Shown: positions 1 to 5,813, counted from the first letter of the stretch. The stretch: DNA of 5,813 bases from Blautia sp. (GCA_017420455.1 JAFOJB010000080.1:1-5813); one strand, 5' to 3'. Made by a program: numbers and translations. The notes: a model not told the origin generated them from the sequence alone.

Positions 1-995
1 AGGAGGATTCCTCCTCCACAAACAAATATGGCAGCACCGGCCTTGGAATGCCGATCACGAAAAGTATCGTGGAACTGATGAACGGTCATATCGAAGTTGA
101 AAGTGAAAAAGGCGTCGGCACCACCTTTACCGTGACAGTCACACTTGACGAGTCCGAAAGGAAAGCCGCCGCGTTCAGGGAGGGTGACCTGGATCCGCAG
201 GAAATGAGCGTACTTGTGATTGACGACGACAGGATCGCTCTGGAGCATGCCCAGATCATTCTCGGTCAGATCGGCATTCGCTGCGAAACCGCGCAAACCG
301 GCTGGGAAGCCGTCGACAAGGTCAGGATCCGTCATGGCCGGCGGGAAGATTACAATCTGATCCTGGTAGACTGGAGGATGCCGGAAATGGATGGTATTGA
401 AACCACACGCCAGATCCGGTCGATCGTCGGGAAGAATACTCCCATTATCATCCTCACTTCCTTCAACTGGGATGATATCGCAGACGAAGCAAGAGACGCA
501 GGCGTAGATACCTTCGTACCAAAACCGCTGTTTGCAGCCAACGTCATGGACGAATTCCGGGAAGCATTCCGCCGCAAGAACGAAGCGCTGGCCAGAAAGA
601 CGGCCGATCTTAAAGGACGCAGAGTCCTCCTGGCCGAAGATGTAGCCGTAAATGCCGAGATCCTGATGATGGTGCTTACAATGCGTGAGATCGACGCGGA
701 TGTGGCAGCAAACGGCAGGATTGCCGTGGAAACCTTCAGCGCTCATGAACCGGGCTATTATGATGCCATTCTCATGGATATGCGCATGCCGGAAATGGAT
801 GGTCTGGAGGCGACAAAAGCGATCCGGGCCATGGACCGGCCGGACGCCAGGACCATACCGATCATCGCGCTGACCGCCAATGCGTTTGACGAAGATGTGC
901 AGCGCAGCATGCAGGCAGGACTGAACGCCCACCTTTCCAAACCCGTAGAGCCGGAACAGCTTTTTGAAACACTGGAGAACCTGATCGCCAGATAA
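1..995 (+). CDS. Hybrid sensor histidine kinase, C-terminal part (ATPase end plus two receiver domains); 5' truncated
   Basis: The frame is open from the window edge (first full codon at position 3) to TAA at 993-995, giving 330 residues of a longer protein. The first residues, EDSSSTNKYGSTGLGMPITK, are the G2 box and following helix of an HATPase_c domain, so the ATG at 48 is internal and not the true start. The end of the ATPase domain (GVGTTFTV) follows. Receiver domain 1 spans about 207-566, with the acidic pair in VIDDD, phospho-acceptor Asp at 369-371 (VDWRMPEMDG), Thr in ILTS and Lys in VPKP. Receiver domain 2 spans about 621-986, with acidic pair ED, phospho-acceptor Asp at 777-779 (MDMRMPEMDG), Thr in ALTAN and Lys in LSKP. 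Both receivers look functional. No HPt domain follows, so onward phosphotransfer would need a separate HPt protein. The sensor and dimerisation domains are outside the window, so the signal sensed is unknown. Confidence 0.95.
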   Translation, partial: EDSSSTNKYGSTGLGMPITKSIVELMNGHIEVESEKGVGTTFTVTVTLDESERKAAAFREGDLDPQEMSVLVIDDDRIALEHAQIILGQIGIRCETAQTGWEAVDKVRIRHGRREDYNLILVDWRMPEMDGIETTRQIRSIVGKNTPIIILTSFNWDDIADEARDAGVDTFVPKPLFAANVMDEFREAFRRKNEALARKTADLKGRRVLLAEDVAVNAEILMMVLTMREIDADVAANGRIAVETFSAHEPGYYDAILMDMRMPEMDGLEATKAIRAMDRPDARTIPIIALTANAFDEDVQRSMQAGLNAHLSKPVEPEQLFETLENLIAR

Positions 996-1010
996 TCCGT
1001 CCAGAAAAGC

Positions 1011-1055
1011 AGGGCAGGATCCGGCTGCACAGCCCATGCAGCCGGATCCTGCCCT
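1011..1055. terminator. Probable bidirectional intrinsic terminator between convergent genes
   Basis: A perfect 19-bp inverted repeat (arms 1011-1029 and 1037-1055) encloses a 7-nt loop (1030-1036). It begins 15 bp after the stop of the histidine kinase gene and lies 140 bp beyond the stop of the convergent hydrolase gene. On the + strand the stem is followed by a T-rich stretch (TTCTCTATC, with TTT spanning the stem end). On the minus strand it is followed by GCTTTTC. The U-tracts are short, but the GC-rich, fully paired stem and the position between convergent genes make termination in both directions likely. Confidence 0.85.
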
Positions 1056-1093
1056 TTCTCTATCATTACTATTCACAGCCCTCCACAACATTC

Positions 1094-1140
1094 GGAATTC
1101 CCGCCCTGCAATCTCTCCTGGCGCTTCGCGCCTGAATTCC
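1094..1140. repeat. Minor intergenic inverted repeats
   Basis: GGAATTC at 1094-1100 is mirrored by GAATTCC at 1134-1140, and between them lies a small hairpin, GGCGC-TTC-GCGCC (1120-1132). The elements could stack into an asymmetric stem with a 19-nt bulge. There is no T-tract after it on either strand. It may contribute to 3'-end structure of the hydrolase transcript or be fortuitous. The rest of the spacer between 1056 and 1195 shows no gene or recognisable RNA. Confidence 0.3.
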
Positions 1141-1195
1141 TCATCTTGCGGAGTGACAGCTTTCGCAGTCTTGCCCGGATATGAACAGTAACTCT

Positions 1196-2074
1196 CTATC
1201 TGATATTTCCCAGTCTTTCCTGCTGTTTCAGGAAAAGAAGGATCTCTTCCTTCGCGTCCTCCGCCAGGGCGTCCTTGCCCATGGCAAAGCCATGCTGAGC
1301 GTTCTGATAAAAGATGGTCTTCGCGTTCGGCACCGCCATGGCAGAGCGGAACATGGCCTTAGGATTGACTATGGAATCCTGGCCTGCCGCAAGCATCAGC
1401 ATGGGGACCTGTACCGTCTTCAATTTCTCCACCAGCTCTTCCTCTGTATCGATCCAGGCAAAGGCAATACGTGGACGTACCCGCATCTCTTCGGGCGTCA
1501 TCTCCATCCAGTCCTGGCAGCGCTGCTGATACATGGCCTTTTCTTCCTCCAGACGTTCCGGAGGAATCCTGCTCCAGTCGGGCTCCCACTCCTTCATGAT
1601 CTGCTCCTTCAGCACCGGATCATCCGCTGCCTGAATGGTCCTCTCCCTTGCGAAGGAGGTCTGCTTTTCATTCAGGTCTCCGTTCAGATAATGCGGGCCG
1701 CATACGATGGCTACAAAGCAGCTTACCGCCTCGGGGTGCCGGGTGACCAGATGCCAGCCGACGCCGCTTCCATGGGAAAGCCCCATATAAATAAATTTCC
1801 TGTCGTCCCCGATGATCTGTCTCGCCGCTTCATACACATCATCGGCATAAATGTTGTACCACTCTTTCCCGTAATCTTCCGTCACATGGGTGGATTTCCA
1901 GTGTCCGCGCAGCGTCATGGTGATCAGATGATAGCCATAGTCCGCCATATAGTACGGCCATCTCGAAAAATCGGCATGTTTGAAATCCCCGCCGGAAGCA
2001 CAGACCACATATTTGTCTCCCTCACCATATTCGTCGTACCAGATATCCACTCCATTTACATGTGCATATGCCAT
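1196..2074 (-). CDS. Alpha/beta hydrolase-fold enzyme, substrate unknown
   Basis: This is a 292-residue protein reading from ATG at 2074-2072 to TAG at 1198-1196. The frame is open to 2146, but the start at 2074 has an AGGAAG ribosome binding site 10 nt upstream and gives the usual N-terminus of the family (MAYAHVNGVDIWYDEYGEGD, a beta-hairpin). The nucleophile elbow is GLSHG with Ser100; the likely acid is Asp233 (AAGQDSIVNP) and the likely base is His261 (NAQHGFA), so the catalytic triad is complete. Residues about 130-220 form a charged, mostly helical insert consistent with a lid domain over the active site. No signal peptide or membrane segment is seen, so it should be cytosolic. The family includes esterases, amidases, C-C hydrolases, epoxide hydrolases and dehalogenases, and the sequence does not say which. 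The oxyanion-hole strand reads CASGGDF instead of the common HGG/HGW, and LRGHWKST lacks the usual preceding Asp. Its position downstream of a peptide-type ABC transporter suggests it processes an imported compound (inference). Confidence 0.85.
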   Translation of the reverse strand: MAYAHVNGVDIWYDEYGEGDKYVVCASGGDFKHADFSRWPYYMADYGYHLITMTLRGHWKSTHVTEDYGKEWYNIYADDVYEAARQIIGDDRKFIYMGLSHGSGVGWHLVTRHPEAVSCFVAIVCGPHYLNGDLNEKQTSFARERTIQAADDPVLKEQIMKEWEPDWSRIPPERLEEEKAMYQQRCQDWMEMTPEEMRVRPRIAFAWIDTEEELVEKLKTVQVPMLMLAAGQDSIVNPKAMFRSAMAVPNAKTIFYQNAQHGFAMGKDALAEDAKEEILLFLKQQERLGNIR

Positions 2075-2084
2075 AACTTTCGTT

Positions 2085-2090
2085 CTTCCT
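2085..2090 (-). promoter_or_regulatory. Ribosome binding site of the alpha/beta hydrolase gene
   Basis: The minus strand reads AGGAAG (2090 to 2085), 10 nt before the ATG at 2074. It supports the start at 2074 over the in-frame ATG at 2146. Confidence 0.7.
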
Positions 2091-2134
2091 TTCTTTGACT
2101 GTCCAGGGTGTCTCTTCTGGAAAACCCGGCATCC

Positions 2135-2140
2135 ATTGTA
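2135..2140 (-). promoter_or_regulatory. Possible -10 element before the hydrolase gene
   Basis: The minus strand carries TACAAT, one mismatch from TATAAT, about 60 nt upstream of the hydrolase start codon. No good TTGACA-like -35 sits 16-18 bp upstream (the sequence there is GC-rich, around CCTGGC). It would allow separate transcription of the hydrolase gene, but the evidence is weak and read-through from the upstream operon is equally possible. Confidence 0.22.
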
Positions 2141-2159
2141 CAGCATCTGACCTGCCCGC

Positions 2160-2207
2160 CAGGATGCCGGCAGGATGCAGCAGGCGCAGCTTCACAGCAG
2201 CCGGCAT
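2160..2207. repeat. Direct and inverted repeats in the 147-bp spacer between the CapA-like and hydrolase genes
   Basis: CAGGATGC occurs twice in tandem (2160-2167 and 2171-2178), followed by a related CAGGCGCAG (2182-2190), giving a spacing of about 10-11 bp. Overlapping this, ATGCCGGC at 2164-2171 is mirrored by GCCGGCAT at 2200-2207 with a 28-nt spacer. The arrangement could be an operator, an mRNA-processing or attenuation structure, or chance in GC-rich DNA. There is no U-tract, so it is not an intrinsic terminator. It lies upstream of the possible -10 on the minus strand. Confidence 0.35.
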
Positions 2208-2221
2208 GTACATCGGACCTT

Positions 2222-3370
2222 TCATCCCTTCTCCGCAAACAGGATATTATCTCCATCCCAGCTATAGGACACATTCAGTCCCGCGCCATCGGTGATCTTC
2301 TGAAGATAGGCAAGAACCTCTTCCCCGCCGTTTTCCCGCTGAACTACCCGGGGAGCCCCATCCTTTCCGACAATCGCCGGCAGAACGCCGGTTTCTGTAA
2401 TCTTCCCCTCCTCGATCTTCAGGATCGCAAAGGTGTTGTAGATTGCTTCCGGATGGAAGGGATAGGTGGGATACTCCGGATCCGGCGCGAAGCCGAAACG
2501 CTCGATCCGCTTCCTTGTCCAGTCCTCCGGATCAAAGACATCATTCTTCTTCGCGTTCCTGAACTTATACCACGGTCCCAGGGAAGGAACCCAGGCGATA
2601 CCGTTCCCCAGCCCGTGATAAATGGTCTTTCCTTTATAGATTTCATTTCCGTGAAGGATATGGCTGTGACAGGAAAAGACCACGTCCGCCCCTGCGTCGA
2701 TCGCCGCGTGGGAAACCACCTTTTCGTATTCTGCCAGCTTTATGGGCTTGTGTACGATTCCCTTGTGGAAGTATACCATCACCACATCCGCCTTTTCCCG
2801 CAGGGCAGACACTTCTTCCTTCATCCTTTCAAAGGATTCTGCTTCCGGAAAGGTATGAATATGCTCCGGGGGGCCTCCCGGGTTAGCCACATCTCCCAGG
2901 TCGTAGGTGGTATAGACTCTGACATAATTCCCCCCTGCTTTCGAAGGCCCGGCAAAGGCGGCGTTGGGACCGACGCAGTTATAATTCAGGACGCCGATCT
3001 TCACTCCGTTCTTCTCAAAGACGGCCGGAACAGATGCCTCGGAAAGACTGCTCCCGCCTCCGGTATGCAGGATCTTCAGCTCATCCAGCTTCCGGATAGT
3101 GTCCTCGATTCCTTCCTCTTTGGCGTCATACAGGTGGTTTCCTGCCAGCGTCATGATATCCATATGCCCCTGCAGGGCCTCCAGTCTTTCAGGCTCCCGG
3201 GAAAGGCCGTCCAGTACAGGATTCCTCCTGGTATAGGGGACCTCCAGCTGGCCGATCCGGACATCATAGGAATCCAGGGTTTCCTTTATGGCCCCTACAT
3301 AGTAATCTTCCTCATCCCCCAGGATCACATCTCCCAGAGCGATCACAGAAACATTTTTATCAATTCCCAT
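2222..3370 (-). CDS. CapA-family (PGA_cap) metallophosphatase-like protein, soluble
   Basis: This is a 382-residue protein from ATG at 3370-3368 to TGA at 2224-2222. The frame is open to 3511, but that extension overlaps the upstream ABC gene, and an AAGGAG site lies 13 nt before 3370. Motifs appear in the order expected for CapA and the wider calcineurin-like fold: ALGD (Asp14), LEVP (Glu43, matching the NLE motif), AGNH (Asn78, His79), HTGGG (102-106), VYFHKG (His202) and SCHSHILHG (His235, His237), followed by YKGKTIYHGLGN (SLGN-like). These would form a metal site. The family is named for CapA/PgsA of poly-gamma-glutamate capsule synthesis, which is membrane-anchored. This protein begins almost directly with the catalytic strand and has no signal peptide or membrane helix, and no capB or capC is present, so capsule synthesis is unlikely. 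It starts 29 bp after the ABC ATPase gene, in the same operon. A role in hydrolysing or modifying the transported compound is inference. Confidence 0.88.
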   Translation of the reverse strand: MGIDKNVSVIALGDVILGDEEDYYVGAIKETLDSYDVRIGQLEVPYTRRNPVLDGLSREPERLEALQGHMDIMTLAGNHLYDAKEEGIEDTIRKLDELKILHTGGGSSLSEASVPAVFEKNGVKIGVLNYNCVGPNAAFAGPSKAGGNYVRVYTTYDLGDVANPGGPPEHIHTFPEAESFERMKEEVSALREKADVVMVYFHKGIVHKPIKLAEYEKVVSHAAIDAGADVVFSCHSHILHGNEIYKGKTIYHGLGNGIAWVPSLGPWYKFRNAKKNDVFDPEDWTRKRIERFGFAPDPEYPTYPFHPEAIYNTFAILKIEEGKITETGVLPAIVGKDGAPRVVQRENGGEEVLAYLQKITDGAGLNVSYSWDGDNILFAEKG

Positions 3371-3383
3371 CGGTTCACTCACT

Positions 3384-3389
3384 CTCCTT
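3384..3389 (-). promoter_or_regulatory. Ribosome binding site of the CapA-like gene
   Basis: The minus strand reads AAGGAG (3389 to 3384), 13 nt before the ATG at 3370. The spacing is slightly long. An in-frame GTG only 1 nt after the site (3382-3380) is too close to be used easily, so ATG at 3370 is preferred. Confidence 0.65.
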
Positions 3390-3399
3390 CTTCGTCCCC

Positions 3400-5403
3400 T
3401 CACAAAGGCGCATAGCAGGCAGTTCCATGCCCCTTTTCGTCGAAAACAAGCTCCGGTTTTTTCTCCCGGCACTGAGGCGCTGCATAAATGCAGCGATCCG
3501 CAAAACAGCACCCTGCAGGACGGTTCAGAACACTGGGGACCTCGCCCCGCAGCATCTCATGGCTCCGGGCCAGCTCCACTCCGGGATCCGGGATCGGGAT
3601 CGCGTCCAGAAGAGCCCGCGTATAGGGATGCCTTGCATTCGCATACAGTTCTTCACTGTCAGAAATTTCCACGATATTGCCAAGATACATCACTGCCACC
3701 CGATGGCTGATATGTTTTACCACAGCCAGGTCATGGGCAATAAACAGATATGTAAGCTGCATCTTTTCCTGCAGATCCTCCAGAAGATTGATGATCTGCG
3801 CCTGGATCGAAACATCCAGCGCAGAGATCGGCTCATCGCAGATGATCACGTCGGGATCGGCTGCAAGAGCCCGGGCGATCCCGACTCTCTGCCGCTGCCC
3901 GCCGGAAAATTCGTGGGCGACCCTGTCCTTCAGGGCAGGATCCAGTCCTACCAGCTCCAGGAGTTCATCCACCCGACTGTGATACTGCCGGTTATCCTTT
4001 ACCAGCTTATGGATCAGCAGAGGTTCTCCCACAAGGTCCTCCACCGTCACTCTGGGATCCAGCGAACTGAAGGGGTCCTGGAAAATCATCTGAATGCTCT
4101 TTCTCTGCGGCCGGAAATCCTTTTCCTTCAGGGAAAGGATCTGCTTTCCCATCAGAGAGACCCCTCCTGTCGTCCCTTCGATCAGCTTCAGGATCCCCCG
4201 GGCTGCCGTAGTCTTTCCGCAGCCGGATTCCCCCACCAGTCCCAGAGTCTCGCCGCGGCGGATGGCAAAGGAAATTCCATCCAGGATGGTCACGTCGCCC
4301 ACCTTCCGGTTCAGGAGACCTTTGCGGATGGGATAGGTCACCCTGAGATCCTTCACCTCCAGGATGACATCTCCCAGGTTTTCCGTGGATTTCCTGCTTT
4401 CCTGCGCTTCTTTCTCTCCTGCTGTATCCAGATCCTCCTGCATTCTGTGACAGGCGCAGAAATGGATCCCTTCTATCCCGGCAAGAACAGGTTTCGTTTC
4501 ACAGATCTCCAGCGCATAAGGACAGCGATTGGCAAACTGGCAGCCCTTCTGTCGTTTTCCGGGAGAGGGCGGCAGTCCGTCGATGGGGATCAGCCTGTGC
4601 TCTCCCAGGTCAAGACGCGGCACCGCCTTCAGGAGGCCTTTGGTATACGGATGATGCGGAGACGCAAATATGTCCATGCTGGTACCGGATTCTACCACGT
4701 TCCCGGCATACATGACATAGATCCTTTCCGCGTATCTTGCAACAATGCCCAGATTGTGGGTGATCAGGATCAGGGCGATATTGTTCTTCTTCGCCAGACT
4801 GGAAAGAAGCTCCAGGATCTGGGCCTGCGTGGTCACATCCAGAGCTGTCGTCGGTTCATCCGCCACGATGATCTTCGGATCCGAAGCCATGGCGATGGCG
4901 ATCATGATACGCTGGCGCATTCCTCCTGAAAACTGATGCGGATATTCGGAGAGCCGGCTTTCCGGATCCGGAATTCCCACCTGCCGGAGGAGTTCTACCG
5001 CCTTTTTCTCTGCTTCCTTTTTTCCCAGATGAAGGTGCAACATGGCAGACTCCGCGATCTGTATTCCAATCTGTTTGGTAGGATTCAGGCTGGTCATGGG
5101 CTCCTGAAAGATCATCCCGATCTCTCCGCCCCGTATGGCGCGCATTGTGGCGCTGGCCGCCCTGTACTGCATCAGGTCTTCCCCGGAAAGCAGCACCGTT
5201 CCGCTCTCTATACAGGCCGGCGGCACAGGCAGAAGCTGAAGCGCTGCCAGCTGCGTCACACTTTTTCCGGAACCGCTCTCCCCTACGAAGCACACCACTT
5301 CGCCGGGATCCACGTAAAAGGAGACATCCTCCACCGCAACAGATTTTCCGCTGTCTCCCGCAAACGTTACTCTTAAATCTGAAACTTCCAGATAATGGTC
5401 CAT
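3400..5403 (-). CDS. Fused dual-domain ABC transporter ATPase, peptide/nickel (Dpp/Opp) type
   Basis: A 667-residue protein joins a DppD/OppD-like and a DppF/OppF-like ATPase and powers a peptide-type importer from the cytoplasmic face. Half 1 has Walker A GESGSGKS (41-48), Q-loop Gln100, signature FSGGM (158-162), Walker B IIVADEP (Glu183), D-loop TALD and H-loop His216. Half 2 has GESGCGKT (391-398), Gln442, FSGGQ (499-503), VIICDEP (Glu524), SALD and His557. Both sites appear competent. Each half ends in the oligopeptide-transporter C-terminal domain (HPYT at 251-254 and 592-595) with four spaced cysteines: 288/294/301/318 and 632/638/645/663. Residues about 320-345 form a charged, poorly conserved-looking linker. 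Fused forms are known in this family (GsiA, YejF), so this is not a frameshift artefact. The start at 5403 has an ideal AAGGAGG 5 nt upstream. The gene follows the permease by 10 bp. The substrate cannot be predicted from the ATPase. Confidence 0.96.
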   Translation of the reverse strand: MDHYLEVSDLRVTFAGDSGKSVAVEDVSFYVDPGEVVCFVGESGSGKSVTQLAALQLLPVPPACIESGTVLLSGEDLMQYRAASATMRAIRGGEIGMIFQEPMTSLNPTKQIGIQIAESAMLHLHLGKKEAEKKAVELLRQVGIPDPESRLSEYPHQFSGGMRQRIMIAIAMASDPKIIVADEPTTALDVTTQAQILELLSSLAKKNNIALILITHNLGIVARYAERIYVMYAGNVVESGTSMDIFASPHHPYTKGLLKAVPRLDLGEHRLIPIDGLPPSPGKRQKGCQFANRCPYALEICETKPVLAGIEGIHFCACHRMQEDLDTAGEKEAQESRKSTENLGDVILEVKDLRVTYPIRKGLLNRKVGDVTILDGISFAIRRGETLGLVGESGCGKTTAARGILKLIEGTTGGVSLMGKQILSLKEKDFRPQRKSIQMIFQDPFSSLDPRVTVEDLVGEPLLIHKLVKDNRQYHSRVDELLELVGLDPALKDRVAHEFSGGQRQRVGIARALAADPDVIICDEPISALDVSIQAQIINLLEDLQEKMQLTYLFIAHDLAVVKHISHRVAVMYLGNIVEISDSEELYANARHPYTRALLDAIPIPDPGVELARSHEMLRGEVPSVLNRPAGCCFADRCIYAAPQCREKKPELVFDEKGHGTACYAPL

Positions 5404-5408
5404 CTTCG

Positions 5409-5415
5409 CCTCCTT
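5409..5415 (-). promoter_or_regulatory. Ribosome binding site of the fused ATPase gene, overlapping the permease stop codon
   Basis: The minus strand reads AAGGAGG (5415 to 5409), 5 nt before the ATG at 5403. Its first two bases are the last two of the permease TAA stop (5416-5414), so ribosomes finishing the permease sit on this site. Translational coupling is therefore likely. Confidence 0.85.
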
Positions 5416-5813
5416 ACAAACTTCCCCTCAGGCGGGGATCCAGGACATCTCTCAGGCCATCGCCCAGGACATTGAACCCATATACCAGAAGGCATACGCA
5501 GAAGCCGGGCGCAATTCCATAGACGGGATTGAGCAGCAGCTTCGCGCTTCCCTGGCTCACCATGGCGCCCCAGGACGCCGTGGGCGGGTTGATCCCCATT
5601 CCCAGGAAACTCAAGGAGGATTCTGCCAGAATGGTCATACCGATGTTGGAGGTCAGGAGCACCAGGATCGGCGAGAAGCAGTTCGGCAGAATATGCTTCA
5701 GCAGGATCCTGCCGTTTTTTGCTCCCATGACCTTCTCCGCGACAATGTAATCCCGGTTCTTAAGAGAAAGAACCTGTCCGGCCATCATCCGGGTATAGGT
5801 GGGAATCGTGGAT
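5414..5813 (-). CDS. DppC/OppC-type ABC transporter permease, C-terminal part; 5' end beyond the window
   Basis: The frame is open from the window edge to TAA at 5416-5414, giving 132 residues. The ATG codons at 5788 and 5785 are internal, because the upstream residues STIPTYTR already match the family. The permease-specific EAA loop, which docks on the ATPase, is clear: AEKVMGAKNGRILLKHILPN (codons about 5740-5681), with the invariant Gly and the LPN ending. Two hydrophobic segments follow: SPILVLLTSNIGMTILAE and GIAPGFCVCLLVYGFNVL. The family hallmarks SLSFLGMGINPPTASWG and NVLGDGLRDVLDPRLRG are present. This is the C-terminal half of the second membrane subunit of a dipeptide/oligopeptide/nickel importer (BPD_transp_1 family). 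It lies 10 bp upstream of the fused ATPase gene, and the DppB-like subunit and binding protein are expected beyond 5813. Confidence 0.94.
   Translation of the reverse strand, partial: STIPTYTRMMAGQVLSLKNRDYIVAEKVMGAKNGRILLKHILPNCFSPILVLLTSNIGMTILAESSLSFLGMGINPPTASWGAMVSQGSAKLLLNPVYGIAPGFCVCLLVYGFNVLGDGLRDVLDPRLRGSL

Noticed and set aside
1181..2098. A 305-codon open frame on the + strand, antisense to the alpha/beta hydrolase
   Set aside because: The minus strand encodes a complete hydrolase with an intact catalytic triad. The + strand product is rich in His, Arg and Pro without any domain pattern, as expected for an antisense shadow.
2075..2146. N-terminal extension of the hydrolase to the ATG at 2146
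   Set aside because: The extra 24 residues do not match the fold's usual N-terminus, and the internal start at 2074 has its own well-spaced AGGAAG site.
2108..3415. A 435-codon open frame on the + strand, antisense to the CapA-like gene
   Set aside because: Shadow of the conserved minus-strand gene. The product has no recognisable domain and no convincing ribosome binding site.
3371..3511. N-terminal extension of the CapA-like protein to 3511, which might have supplied a signal peptide
   Set aside because: It would overlap the ATPase gene by about 110 bp. The extension is Arg- and Cys-rich without a proper hydrophobic core, and a ribosome binding site sits just before the ATG at 3370.
3427..4929. 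A 500-codon open frame on the + strand, antisense to the fused ATPase
   Set aside because: Its translation shows no family resemblance, and it lies opposite a gene with all ABC ATPase motifs. Codon bias of the real gene leaves the opposite strand open.
3400..5403. The double-length ATPase as a sequencing or assembly artefact joining two genes
   Set aside because: Frame is continuous through a plausible linker, both halves are complete, and natural fusions of this kind are known in the family.
5701..5718. Perfect 12-bp palindrome GCAGGATCCTGC followed by a run of six T on the + strand, resembling a terminator
   Set aside because: A hairpin would have only a 4-bp stem with a 4-nt loop, and it lies inside the conserved permease coding sequence (KNGRILLKH). 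On the coding strand the T run becomes an A run before the palindrome.

Overview
The window looks like chromosomal DNA from a Gram-positive anaerobe of the Clostridia, possibly Lachnospiraceae-like. This is inferred from moderately high GC (mid-50s % by eye), strong AGGAGG-type ribosome binding sites, compact gene packing and the gene families present. No rRNA, tRNA, CRISPR array, transposase or integrase is visible, and nothing in the sequence fixes the species.

Layout: the left end (1-995, + strand) is the C-terminal part of a hybrid sensor histidine kinase. It has the last piece of the ATP-binding domain followed by two intact receiver domains. It converges on a minus-strand gene set that fills the rest of the window. 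A perfect 19-bp hairpin at 1011-1055 lies between the convergent units and probably stops transcription from both sides.

In order of transcription (right to left), the minus-strand set is: the C-terminal third or so of a DppC/OppC-type permease (5414 to the window edge); a single 667-residue protein fusing two Dpp/Opp-type ABC ATPases (3400-5403); a 382-residue CapA-family metallophosphatase-like protein without a signal peptide (2222-3370); and, after a 147-bp gap, a 292-residue alpha/beta hydrolase (1196-2074). The first three are tightly packed (gaps of 10 and 29 bp, each holding the next gene's ribosome binding site), so they are almost certainly one operon. The hydrolase could be the last gene of that operon or have its own weak promoter.

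Together these genes suggest uptake of a peptide or peptide-like compound, energised by the fused ATPase, with two probably cytosolic enzymes that act on what is imported. The second permease subunit and the substrate-binding lipoprotein expected of such a transporter are not in the window and would be expected beyond 5813. The substrate cannot be read from the sequence. The most noteworthy point is the pairing of a soluble CapA-like protein, with no CapB/CapC partners in view, with a peptide-type importer and a hydrolase. The families themselves are known, so this is an unusual combination rather than a clearly new system.
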